Shown one piece after another: positions 23,901 through 37,347 of a DNA stretch of 64,000 nt. Both the position numbers and the translations under genes were made by a program. Source of the stretch: Larimichthys crocea (Eukaryota > Chordata > Actinopteri > Sciaenidae). The stretch lies in NCBI RefSeq assembly GCF_000972845.2, contig NC_040016.1, positions 21,496,807 to 21,560,806 on the forward strand, in the 5' to 3' direction. Position 1 is the stretch's first letter. Each line of letters begins with the position of its first letter. The notes beneath the pieces were generated by a model. It had not been told where the DNA came from and made no database searches. It saw only the letters and a list, made by a program, of their open reading frames with translations.

Positions 23901-23960
23901 ATTTCAGAGGACAGGAGAGGAGAGGAGAGCGTTCTCATGGAGAGCCTCCGCCTCATTCCT
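17912..23960 (-). other. slc6a6: Probable long 3' UTR of slc6a6
   Basis: From the TAA stop down to a minus-strand AATAAA at 17936-17931 there is about 6 kb without other coding signals. That signal is followed by a GU-rich stretch (about 17885-17903 on the minus strand), the usual layout of a cleavage site. Earlier AATAAA candidates exist, for example the pair near 23206-23215, so shorter isoforms are likely. The UTR has A-runs, GATA/GACA repeats (23850-23880) and a TAGA repeat (about 22622-22660). Mammalian SLC6A6 also has a multi-kilobase 3' UTR. The end point is inferred. Confidence 0.5.
17931..17936 (-). terminator. slc6a6: Candidate distal poly(A) signal
   Basis: Canonical AATAAA on the minus strand, with a GT/T-rich downstream element beginning about 30 nt further on. 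Cleavage would fall near 17906-17916. Confidence 0.5.
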
Positions 23961-24116
23961 TTACATCATGGTTTCTACGATGGTGTGGGTGGGGGCCTTC
24001 AGCAGGCCCTTGTTCCCATTGGGATCCAGCGGGTAGGTGAGCTCCTTGAGACCGCGATGGTCCGCTGGACGGGAGCTGGCTCCGCCGCGAACGGGGGCTG
24101 CCACCGCCTTGATCCT
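23961..24116 (-). CDS. slc6a6: slc6a6 coding exon 14 (last), residues 575-625
   Basis: The cytoplasmic tail begins [12 protein letters not shown] and ends IVETMM-TAA (stop at 23963-23961). The acceptor is TTCCCTGCAG/AGG. The middle of the tail differs from mammals, but the last residues are conserved. Confidence 0.93.
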   Translation of the reverse strand, partial: RIKAVAAPVRGGASSRPADHRGLKELTYPLDPNGNKGLLKAPTHTIVETMM

Positions 24117-27100
24117 CTGCAGGGAACGGATCGGAGAAGTGAAAGAGGAGGGCAGGTTAGCGGAGAGAGGACCGACAACAGAAAAAAACAGCTACACAGC
24201 AGATCGCTTCTCCACCCACCTCAATGAGCGGTCCATCAGATCGGATGATCTTGATGACAACCACCATGGGGATGCAGATCATGGAGCACAAGGCCAGAGT
24301 CCAACCTATTCCGACGGCCCAGTCAGGATACTCGTAGACCTTGTTGTACGTCAATGGCTTGTATTTGACCAAGGAGAAGATAAAGCAGCCCTGGAGAGGA
24401 AGAGGAAGAAATGTTTTAATGGGGATAGAGCTACATCATCAAAAACCTCATTTCAAAATGTGTTTTCGCCTGATAAAAATACTTCGATGAAGCATTTATT
24501 TCATTGCTGAACTGATAAAATGTTGACATGTCTCTTTAAAAAAACTTGTCATGCAAACATGCATGAAAGCAGAAATGACAGGCGATGATATTATCGTGAG
24601 TACCTAAGTTTTAGGAAGCAGAACGAGAGATTTATGAAACAAAAACAGGAAGAGAGTCCGATTCAGATCAGCACGAGCAGACTGAAGTTAACCCCTGATT
24701 GTGGTTTTACTGTTTTTATCAGGATGAGGACAGCAGGATCTTACCATGCACAGTAAAGGAGTGATAACAGTCCAGCTCCATTTCATCCAAGAATTTGGTC
24801 TGTAGCCCATCATGTCCTCAAGAGCATCATAGAAATTATCAACGCCTGTGAAGACATTCAAACACCTCCTGAATATTTTTGCAAGTAAAAACTTAGTTAC
24901 TGAACTTAATCAGGCACAGTGCTTCACGTAACCTTCATTAAAAAATAGACGAAAATGCGCAAAAGTGCAAAAAAATGTTTTTCAGTTGCTGTAATTTGTC
25001 TTTGACTTCAGCAGATTTTGTGTATGCTTTATAAAGTTCCAACAATGGCCTCTATTAACCTCAGTATGCTTTATAAAGTTCCAACAATGGCCTCTATTAA
25101 CCTCAACGAAAGACATTAAAATGTTGTTCTGTGCAAAAAATGTATCCGATTTCAAATGTACAGCTGAAACCTTCCAGTATTTGCAACTGTACGGTCATCT
25201 AACTCTGCCATTTATTCTAAAGTCAAGCGTGCAAAGACAACCAGATGTCACATTCAGTGCACGGAGACATTAAAATGCACGAAAAGCATTTATTTTTATT
25301 TTTGCACCAAAGTCAGCAAGTAAATCGTTGTAGGTGTACATAAGGTTCACAATGCTTTGTTACTGTACTCACCATAAACCCAGGCAACAGCTATACATTC
25401 AAAGAATGCCACCCACAGAAGGCACACACCGCTAGCTGCATAGTAATCAAACAGCTGGAAAACATACATGCCACCCTGCAGAGAGACAAAGAGAAACAGA
25501 AAAACACGTTTTCAGGACAGAGAGGTGATTTTACACTTCAAAATTAAAGTAAACTGCAATAAAAAATCCTAATTATACATGTAATTCATGAAAGATCATG
25601 AAATAATAATAATGTTATTATATTCTATGATGTTCGAAGCAGATATGTCCAGACTGCTGCTGTGTCTCAGCATGTGTGTGTGTGTGTGTCCAGTATGAAA
25701 ACTGTTTTAACAATCATGGGAATCCTAAACTTGAACCAGGCCACCGCAGCCATAAAAAGATGTTGTCATGGGAACGACGGAGGGAAGGAGAGAAGGGAAG
25801 CGAGGGAGGCGGGCGGGCGGGGAAGAAAATAGAATGACAGTAAGAAGGTTGAATGTTGTGTGAGAACAGAGAGAGAGAGAGAGGTCTGGAGAGGATGAGG
25901 ATGATGGAAGGTGAGAGCGTGATCATCTCTGAGACAAACGAGCGTGAGATCAAGTAGAGAAACTGGACTGACTAACACGAACGTGAAATAAAAGCAGAAT
26001 CAAGATTAATTTCAGGTCTCGTTTGTTTTGTGGTATCATAACTGATTGAACCTGTGAATATTTTATCTCTCATTTCCTGGACAAATGAAAGCCTTCAGCT
26101 CAGAGGGAGATTACTGCTACTACTTTACATTCCTATTTTGTTTGACAAATATGAGGTGTCAGTATCTGTAAGAGCAGGGCTAGTAACCAAAAGGGACTCA
26201 CGTTAAGTTCGTCATGTAACCCAGTAGGTGAAACGTTCTGCCAAACATTTTGGTACAGTCGTCCCTCGCTATAAAGCGGACTCGCTGTTTCGCGGATTTT
26301 TTTTGTGTAATTTTGCATCCCTTTTTTACAGTGTACTGTACAGTATGAACGTGCATTGTGTTCGGCACCGTCAGAGGAACTGTGAAATACGCGAGTTACT
26401 GGTAATAATTTCTTATGCATCAAACCTCGTACATTGATCATTAAAATTAAATTTGTTAAAAACGTTTGGCATTGAAAACAGGTTTTGATCTTTGGTTTCA
26501 TTTACTAATACAGTATTGTACTTATTTTTATTAAATCTGCGAAAGTTTGAACTTTGAGAGTTTAAATAAGAGAGAAATGTGAGAAAATGTTAATGCCTGT
26601 CTGAGAAAAGTGTATAAAAGTGTGTGGTTAGGGGTTTTACGGCCTTAAAACATGTAGAATAATTGTAAAACTTACTTCGCGGATTTCGTTTATTGCGGGT
26701 TATTTTTAGAACGTATCCCCCGCGATAAACGAGGGACCACTGTATATAAAAAAGGCTCTAAAGGTGCAAAAATGTTGTAATTTTTGTAATAAATTTTGTC
26801 TAATTTTGATGAAGTTTGTAATTCAAGGCAACATGTCTTACATAGACTGTATAAAACATGGACGTAGTCTCTGTGACGGGGAAATTAGCTACAGAGACCA
26901 AAACCAGGCTGTAAACAAGTTTATTTCTGCTGTGAAGTTGGACATTTAAACATGGGGACTTATGGAGAATCACTTGTTTTATAGCCAGCCTCGAGTGGAC
27001 GTTAGAGGAACTGCACTGGCGTATTGGCTTTAGGCCCAATCTTGAACCCGTGTTTAGTTTGTCCATTCTGGAGTATTTGAAAAAAGGCGGTTCAACATGA

Positions 27101-28934
27101 CGGATCGCATAGAAAAAGACCTGCTCCCTCTGTAGATTGATCAAAACAACAATTCTTATTCATCAAGTGATTATACACTAATAAGAAACACTTGGGAATG
27201 TTATGTTTCGTTTCTAATTCTGTAGAGAATAAAGATTTTTTCCTGAAGTGGCTTTGACAAACGTCTGGGTGAATCCACCACACTGTTTCCATCTAAGCCC
27301 AACATTTCAAACTGTGTGAAGCCTCGACAGACCGTCCTCGTAGCAGACTGTGCTATCAGTTTTGATTTGTCATATCAGAAAAATCTCGGGCGTAACTAAT
27401 ACGATGGTTCACCAGAAACCGCCAGAAACCTGGAACATATGACAGAATGTCTGCAGCGAGACGGATCTATTGGTAAACAGCTGGTGTTGGATGGATGACA
27501 CACGCACAGATGTTCATACACAGATGGAAGAGAACAAGGAAGATTTGGAAAAGCAAAGTCAGGTCTGCTGTATCTATTAATACCAGGGGAGGGAAAGGAA
27601 GTTCTCATGACTTGACAGTATAAATAGCTCCTTGTCATCTCCCCTGAGACACTAATAGCTGTCTGAACACTGTTCTTGGTTTATTGAGCTGAGGACTCGA
27701 GCCTGAAATGAGGTCAGCAGCCACAGTGTACAATTATCAATAAGAACTGTTTATACTGGATAAATACTGTAATCGTTAACCACAAAAACTACTGGTACTG
27801 TTTTTTGGTTGTGACTTCTTTTATGTTCACTGTTCATCGTGTTGTTACCTTGGTAACCATGGTGAGTCCAAGCAGGTAGCTGATGCAGCAGATGATAGCG
27901 ATGAAGACCTCTCTGCGGTAACCCTTCCGTAGGAAGGACGGATACAGATCCACCAGTGATGTGATCTGCCCTTCCACCTCCACAAACTGCAGCGGGGAGG
28001 ACACAGAGTGGTGTTATGAGAAAGAAGGGATGGATACAGATCCACGGACAACATGACCTCCCACTTTAGACTTCACAGCTTTAGATCTTTTGGTTCTCGT
28101 AGTTTCAGTTCCCTTTGGACTATTTCCTGAAGGTATTGTAGTCTAACTTTTCTTGCTGTTGTTTCTTATGATTCCAAACACCTTGACTTTTAGCAAAGTT
28201 TAGCCCTTTAACAGATGTCTTTTGTCATCTCAGTTCAGGTGTAGCAGAAGCAAATGTCACTATAATTAAACTATAATTAAACAACCAGGCCAGAGGCTGC
28301 ATGCTGCAGGGCATCAACGTTCAGTTACTGTTACATAATCGGACATTAGAGCCCTGCAGTGTATGAGCTGTTCGTTTGTTTCTCTACTTTGATTCTTGTT
28401 AATGTTAATCAGCATTTGATTTATTGAGAAAGTTTAAAACCTGTATATCTTTGCCTTAAATCACAAAAACACAAAAACACCCTTTAAGTTTGTCCACGTG
28501 CAGCTCAAGTGTTTTTCTCAGTAACAGCCGTTTGACAGTTGTTATGTTGTTATCAGCGTTTCCTCCCCACGCTAGACCGAACCTAACCCTGCGGCTCTAA
28601 CAGTTTCATGTGTTCATGTTTTTTTTTTTACTCACCTGACTGTCGAGGCCAAGCAGCAGCAGCATAATGAAGAAGAGAACTGCCCAGACTGTAGGAAAAG
28701 GCATCATGGTTACAGCCTTGGGGTAGGCAATGAACGCCAGGCCCGGACCTGCAGAGGAGGGGGGTCGGGGGGGTAAAAAGGAGACAGAGGGGTGTGGGGG
28801 GGGGCCCAACATTAGTATCATGATAAGCTCATCTGATCTGCATCCCTGTGGGAAGAAAAAAGCCCAAACAATGGAGACGCAGAACCAGATATGGATGCAT
28901 GATTCAACCTGGGCTACAATAAAAAGCGAATAGA

Positions 28935-28965
<31 letters not shown>

Positions 28966-31900
28966 TTGTATAAAGCTAAGTGTTGTCTAATAAGTATGTC
29001 CAATGCACATCATTACTTACCTGTGACTTACTTTATCGTAAACATTACTTATGACACATCACTTAGCACATGACACATTTTCAAAGCATTTACAATGATG
29101 TATTACAAGGAAAACAGAACAGTAAAAAAAAGAACATGTACAGTGTTATATGTAATGTAAAGTATCCTGTAACAGCATCTCTGTGGAGGTAAGTCATGAG
29201 AGAAATGGTGAAGCCTACTAAGTGTAGTGGATCGTAACTAGCGTGTGTGTTGTGTGAAGGTAAAAAGACAGTAAAACACTGTAAACATTGCTCGCATTAA
29301 ATCTGCGTAAGGTGTGCTTGATTTACATTTCCAGACAACAGCGTGAAAAGGTAAATCAAGCACATCTCGATTTCTCAGACAATTTAAATATGTTGACAGC
29401 TACGTCACTCAAGCCATTTTGCATCCCTGCCTGAATCAAGCACGATTCCTTTTCTAATAGAGAATGCAAAATGGCCGTTGCAAAACAGCAGCAGATGCAA
29501 ACTGGGGTGTCCAATCAAAAAAAAAAGCAAAGGCTTTTTGGATGTTTTTTGAATTTGGATGTTGATGCTACGTTGGGAACTGTAAAACAGAAGTCAAGAA
29601 ACAAGGAAGCAGTCGTAACAGCAAAAACAGCATTGCAGCTGATAGCAACAACATAAGTATGTTCAGTTTTTGTTGAGAATTATGACAAGGCATCCAACCA
29701 AACACCGCGTTGACTCCAAAAATGGTAACAGGAGAGGGGAAATGCTAGCAGAACATTAATCAAACCTGGAGTGTATTATTCATGAAATAGGATCCACAGA
29801 ATAGCGTGATAAGTCATTAATGGACTGTACAAAGTATAAAAACACTACATAAACATAAAACCTTTCATATCGTACTTCTTCTTTTTAGTATGTCCTTACA
29901 TATGTGCTTACACTGTACTGTGAAACCACACTGTACTCTCTGTGTACTCAAGTCAGCAAAGTCTCAAACGCTGACCATCAAATCCTCTGTCATGTACATC
30001 AGAATCAAGCAGTCACAGTTAAAGCAGACTTACTTGCAATGTTTCTAATCTTCTTCCTAGCTGAACACCTCGTCTATTCTTAGATCTACAGCTCATAGAC
30101 TTCTTTATTAGTAACTGAACTCCATGGTGCTCATCTACCATGCTCGGTCCTTTGATATATACTTCTACTCTTTGGTGACTGTGGAACATCAACCCACTTG
30201 CCAAACACAAACGTTGTTATTGCACAATTCTGCAAAGCTTAAGTTGGCCGTGGAGACTACAGAATTGTCCAATATACGTATCAACTGGGCTGGCAGCATC
30301 GACAGTGTTTGAAGTTAGTGGAAAGCACTAAGTTAAAACCTGCGTCAATCATGGGGCAATAGATGAAGCCTGGGTTTCACAGAGCATTTGACGCTAACAA
30401 TACCATCGTTCTGTTCTCAGCAAACATGACAAATGACAAAGTTTGTTTCAAATTTGTGACTCATTTCATGTCAAACAAAAAGCCTTGTGTTTTAAGCATG
30501 TAAAATCCAGAAAAGATTCAAACTTTGCAACAAAAAAAGAAAAGCCCCAAAAAGCTTTCACTTCTCTGTTGGTGTGTTAACACCTTTCTTTGAGCGTAAC
30601 TGGTACTTTTAAAAAACAGTCTTCTGCTTTGGGATTTCAACAACAAGCATAAAAGAAATTATTGTGTGATTAAATCAGAAAACCAGCCATGATTTCCACC
30701 TTAAACTGGGCTAACTCACAAAAAACAAAGTTGCTTTTGGCAGTAAGAGATATACTGTAAGTCCATGGACAAGATGCTGGCACTTAAGGGTACATGAAAG
30801 CTTTTCCACACCACTTCAGTCTTCTGTGATCATGAATACATGTTCTAAAACTGAAATACTTTGCCGGGCAGTGGGCCCTAACATGAGTCAAATAGTTTTA
30901 GATGCTAGAATTTGAACAAATAAACGTTTGTGGAATCGACTAATTACCCCAATATATCATAGGAGCCACGACAATGGTGACAATAGTTGCCACATGTAAG
31001 TCGAAAAGAAACGCTAGGACGTTGGCACAAGATGCACTGTAAATGCACAGCGAGTTGTTTTACGTCTCTATGCCCTAAATCATCCAACAAAAATATTCAT
31101 ATTTTCTCACATTCTGCTTTTGTCAAGGAGTGTTTGATTGCGGAAACTTCCATATTCCGATGCCGTCATTTGTAACCAATAAAAGGGATCCATTTAATTC
31201 ATCAAGAAATCCATTTATTTAAATTCAAGTTCTGAATGAAGACGTTTTTTTTGGCTCAGTCTCTTTTGGGTTTCGTTGCTGTTTTTCTTTGTAATTACTG
31301 TTGTTTCATTTATTAACCAGGAAGCAGCGCCCACCATCACCTCGTACCTGACTCTGCCACATCAGCAATGTCCACCCCTTGCTCTTGTGCCATGAAGCCC
31401 AGGACGGAAAATATTGCGAAGCCAGACACAAAACTGGTACCACTGTTGAGGGCTCCCAGCAGCAAACAGTCCCTATGTCACACATATGTCATGAGGAGGA
31501 ATTGTTAATGAACACACAACGATCCCTTTACCACCCTTCTTCCCCTACAGCTAAGCCCCTCTCTGAGAACTGACGACTCACCTGTAGCAGTTGTATTTGT
31601 ACTTGTTGTAGCTCCCCAAGGACGTCATGGCGCCCAAACAGATGGCATAAGAGAAGAAGATCTGGGTGCCGGCATCAATCCACACCTGCAATGAGGGGGT
31701 GGGGGGGTGTGGAAAAAAAAGGCTGAGGCCTACTGACCATGGATGCACTTTATGGATTGTTCAGGCCTTGTATTATTCATTCTGAAATGTTTTTGGTCTG
31801 TCTAATGCATCAGTTATACAGATCTGTAGCCTATTCACTAGCAAGGACCACACCATCAACGAGAATTTAAATGATTTATTAAAGATTGTAAGTGAAGCTT

Positions 31901-34900
31901 TAACTCTTGTACTTCTTCGGGCTGCTGCTGCGTCGTGGAGAAGCTCTGGTGAGGGATCTACTGTTGCACCCAGACCCCCAAAGCCCTCCAGCTACTTGAG
32001 ACAAGACGGAGCAGCTGTGTGACCTTTAAGATCTGAACAAATGCAGCAGTGATCCGCTTAGAAGGATCGACCGTTCATGATTGTATTTAGTGTGTGCTCG
32101 AAGCTATGTTGTGTATACAAGAGTAAAAGAGGAGGAGAGGGTGACGAGGGTATTTATAGGAATGATGGAAGTGACATGGTTGAGGCGTGGTCCTGCTCCT
32201 GAAGCTCTGCTTATAGCTTCAATGAAATGATTATATATATGTGCGTCTGTCTGATAGCGGCACACATTGATGTTAGATTTTCTAGACACGGTGACTACAC
32301 CAAAGGCCCAACAATGGGGTTTTCTCACTTAGGCAGCACAGGGGCACCTACCTCTGGGTCCTTCAGGCGAGCAAGGTCAGGGTAAAGGTAGAACTTGATG
32401 CCCTGGCTAGCACCCGGCAAAGTCACACCACGAATCAACAGCACGATGAGCATGATGAATGGGAACGTGGCTGTGATGTAGACCACCTGAGCGAGATCAC
32501 ACAATGCAGAAAAGCAAGGTCACATTTTGTGGAAACGCTGCGGTTTGTATTCTACAGGGAACGTCTATTAATTAGTTGTTGAAGCTTAGTCTGACATGGC
32601 TGTGAACTTACTCTTTGCTAATATCTTTGGTGTCATTATAGGGAATTATGTTTGATAAATGTGGGAACCCTGGGAGTTATTTTTGGATTATGACACGAAC
32701 AGACCACAGGCTGTCCCCTTAAATCAATAGCAGTGTATCAGTGTCTGTTATTTGGAAAGGGGTGACCACAGTTGGCCTTGTAGGAGCGACTTTATTACCA
32801 GAGTTACAACTTGGAGCAACCAGAGAGCATAAATCAGGCCAAACCAATCAATAAAGAGTGTTGAGGCTATAAAAAGAGTAGTCTGGGATTGATTGAGCTG
32901 CCTCTGGTCTCGGTGTGAGCAAGCAATCGAACAAGCACTGAAATGTTCTCTTTTCCACATTCATCCATGACTACATCCATCCTGCACAACTATACAAAAA
33001 GGTAACTGGTGCAAAAGTGCCGTTTCTTGAATATTGAGCTGTTAAAGAAAGACATATATATAATACAGAATTGTAATCCTTAAATTACCTTCCCATTTCT
33101 TTCAAATTTAATACATTTCCTCTTTTATATTCAAGCCAACTTGTTCCCCCAACAATGCATTGCTAGCATTACAGATATTCTGCTGTGTCAACCACAAAAT
33201 GTCAAGCTCAAAAACAGTAACTAGATATGTTCACAAATGCAAATATATATACAGCTTTTTAGGGTGGAAAGGGCATATTCAGTTCATGCATAACCATTAA
33301 ACCCTTTCCATGAGGAAGTTTTAATTTCTTCTTGGTGTAGGGTGTTTGCAAGCTACTGTTCAACTTCCATACATGGGAGTCTGTCAAACTCTTGTGTCTA
33401 GAAGTCTTCATATTAGGTGAAGAAATGCTGCTGCAAGCAGGACACTCAACGGCAAAGTAAAACCAGATGTTGATCTGACAGTAATTTATTCTCCCCTGCC
33501 TCTGAACTGTTTGTAATAGACTCTATTAGTAACAAAAATTCAATCCTGCACACAAATCACTTCATGTCTGCTATGAAGCATGATGTATTAATATGTAGAT
33601 TTTTTTTTGTGTGTCTGTCTTTCAACTATTTTCATGAAACTGATTATTCCACGTCTGTTTTGTTAAACAGAAGAAGGAATTTAGATCTATAACGCTACAA
33701 GCACATACACTCGCCACTTAGTCCTTAGTTCCTTCAGGAAAACTTGAGTTTTCCTGTATTTAGTTTGAACATAGGCCCTATTGTTCTCTTAGGCAGGCAG
33801 CAATGAAAAAAAAAAAATCATATGAGCATCATCCTGTTGGGGATTCTGGCAGTTACTATTATACAGCAGTGATAAAAGCGAGTTCAACGGTGCAAAACAG
33901 AACCAGTTATCTTTAACAATAAATATGGGACAGTGTAAGAAAACAGACACATATATTTACCTTGCCAGTGGACTTGACTCCCTTCCAGATGCAGAAGAAG
34001 CAGATGACCCAGACGAGCAGTAAACACAGAGCCAGGTCCCATTTAATAGGACCGATGTTGTCTATGCCATTGGTGATTCCCAGCACATTACGTCTGTAAA
34101 CATAAAAGGAGAGCTCTCTAAGTGTGCACGTTCATCTGTGCAAGTCGGTCACAGGCGACAATAAGCCTGAGACGATTCCAGTTAACGCACATCTGCGAGT
34201 GTTTACGCGTGCAAAGACCACATAACTGATGTGTGAGCTACTTCCTGTGTCTCTTGGACGCTTCAACAGGTTGTCTGTTTGGCAGGGATAAATATTTAAG
34301 AATATAAAACCTAATAACCCTTCAGTCTTTGGTATTCCGTCTGTTTTCCAAATGTGTCCAGGTCTCTTTTACTGCCAGACAATCAAATCAAAGAAAAAAC
34401 AAAGCCTCTCTGCTGAAGTTTCTTAATGACGGTTTTGGCCTACACACAGTTGTAGGATAGTATCTAAATTGCAAAACATTTTCAGCTGAACTTTCACATG
34501 AAAATATTTTATGGTTATGCAAGTGATCAGGTATGTATGTTATTATGTAACTCACTCCCAGAACTCGGTGACGGGGGAGGTGAAGTTGGAGGCGTTAGCA
34601 GCCAGCCAAAGGGATTTGTTCTTGCGGTAGGTGTCTTCAATGCAGCGTTCAGTGTTCCAGGACTGTTTGCACTTGGCCCAGGGCAGCTCCGGCTGAAAAC
34701 ACTACAAACACCAAAACAAGCAGGGGTTACATATTTACATTTTTCCACTCGGTATCGGATGGATCACCCAAGACGCACATTAATGCCAGGACAACAGGGT
34801 AGTGGATGAAAAGAGAAGCAGTGTTCAGATTTCCTCTGATGTCTTTAGTCAATGATTTCAAACGGTAGTTAAACAGTTCACTGGAACTGCTCTAAGTACG

Positions 34901-37065
34901 TCAGTTCACAAATGGCATTAAAATGCATCTCCACATGCAGCTCGAGTAACCACTTGCGATCGGATCCTTAGGTTTTGTTGTACTGACTCTGCAGACCAAA
35001 TGAGATCGAGATAGTGTGTTTCTTGTGCATGCCCATGAGACTTCATTTTGCATGTTGTTGCAATGTTTTCACGCTTTAATATGATGCTGTTTGTGCATAA
35101 ATGAGTACATACTTCCGCCTATGCAAAACATGAGTAAGTGGACTTTCAGTGTGGCCCAGGACACGGTCACCATATGGGGCCCATAACACTTTTAAAGGTA
35201 CCCTGAGTGACCTGGTTGCAGCGTCTTGAGTGCATTTACTTAGAGCTGTCCACTTGTGATCGGATCAACCAAGACGCAGATGTAAACAGAGCTTCTGCTA
35301 GGTGTTAATGGTGTCAATCTGATAATACACATTCAAAGAAAACATCAATAAAGACACCTTTAAAACCGTACCTACTAATCCATTTTATTTGTTTTGAGCT
35401 GAATTTTCAATGGGAATTCAACACTTTTATACGTTCGTGCCATACTTCTGTCAAAGGTGCCCTTTGACTCCTTGGAGTCAAAGGGCACCGTCAAATGGCT
35501 TTGCAGGTTAATGGATCAGCCTTAATCCAGCTGTCAAAGACAACAGTGAGGTTGTACAATAGATGACAGACAAGAACTATTCTTAGCATGAAAGCTTAAC
35601 ATGAAAACCTCTTAAAACTGAGACACGCAACCGGGCAGGCCTCCATTGTTTTTAAGTGTAAAAACTGTGGTTGTTCTCTAAATGAACACCGAGTTTGTGA
35701 GATTTACGTTTTACAGGACAACCTTGAAATTCCTGCTACTTAGGTCAAAAGTTTAAGTCGGGAATCAGAAGTCACACTGCCATGATAAAATCTCCAGTGC
35801 TAGTCATTTATGAAGGAAGTGACAGGCAAAGAATTTATTGCTCTCAACGTGTTCTTTCCCAAACCTACCTGGAACAGGTAGTAGAGACCCCAGGCCAGGA
35901 TGACGATGTAGTAGATATTCAGCAGGGACACGATCACAATGGAGGCATATCCAATACCTGGAGAGAGGAGAGAGGTCAAGTTAATGATATACGAAGACGT
36001 CAACAGTCCAGAGACTGTTGGCTTCGAGCAACTGAGGGTCATAATGTGACCAAACTGTCCTTTTCTGGAAGCAGCAAGATGAGCAACATTTTCAGAAAGT
36101 AAACAATGGCCTTAACTGAAACCTCTTCAAAAAAATATGTATTATTTTATGCTAAAAAACAAAACACCATCTGGGGCTTTAACAAAAAACATTTCCTCAT
36201 TTAGTCATGCGACTGAAAAACCCAACTTCCTCCAAAACAGCCACAATCCTCACCATATTAGTGCATGTTGTGAGGTTAGGGTGTTAGGTTTTGACTGGCC
36301 AAGAAACAGGATGTAAAAGTAGTTTATGAAACATTCATGTCACATGTCATCACATGTGAACTGACACAGATGGCGGGTTGAGTGGTGGATACAAGTTGTG
36401 TGTTATTATGCATGTTCCCCGTGTAACTGGAGAAAGTAATAGGATTAAATTGAAACTTTAACTTCTGGTCCTCGTCTTCAATTCTGCCAAAGAGTGTTTA
36501 TTCAAACCCACAAAATGTGATTAAAAATTCTGGTTAAGACCCAAAAGTTACTTCCATCTGACGCAATGCTGCAGCCATAGGCTTTAAGAACTAAACACTG
36601 AATTAAAACACTCTCCTAGGGTCGTGAACTGAACCTGGTAAGAGATAAATCCAGCCGCCCACATCCTGACTCTGCACGACTCTTTTCAGTGTTACAGATA
36701 CTTCCTGTTTTGGGGGATTTGTGTTTTTTTCTTTCATGTTGAAGAAACACTGTGTTCATTGTTTGCACAGTGAAACACTGTTCTCAATTCAGGCAGGCTG
36801 TCAACCAAGCTATAAAGCCAAATTCCTGCTTCTTTGCTTTAACCAATTTCCATTTCAGAAGAGTAAGTAGTATGCATGATGGTAGTTTTATGTTCATAAA
36901 TACCCTTGATATGTTTTTATCTTGCTCAAGGTCTGCAGCAGTCTGGTTTTAGGTCTTTTATTACTCTTCAGTGGTTTTCCTTGCACTTAAACCCCGTCTG
37001 ACATGTTTAGGAGACTGATGATCTGAGCTGAGTCACTACATCGATACTGGCCTTGAGACAGGGCA

Positions 37066-37131
<66 letters not shown>

Positions 37132-37289
37132 GTGTGTTTCTACTGCACACGGATATAAAGATAAGAAAATCCTACAAAAATGGGAACAGGTGTGGGAGTT
37201 GGGATTCGAACATGGATTAGGCTTAAGGTTATACAGATTAAGTCGTGACTGTAGCTGCTGAGGGTCCTCATAAGTATATTAGTAGAACT

Positions 37290-37347
<58 letters not shown>

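Noticed and set aside
34556..34692. Shorter version of slc6a6 coding exon 4 as the main form
   Set aside because: The frame stays open, but it deletes three residues present in other taurine transporters. Kept only as a possible isoform.
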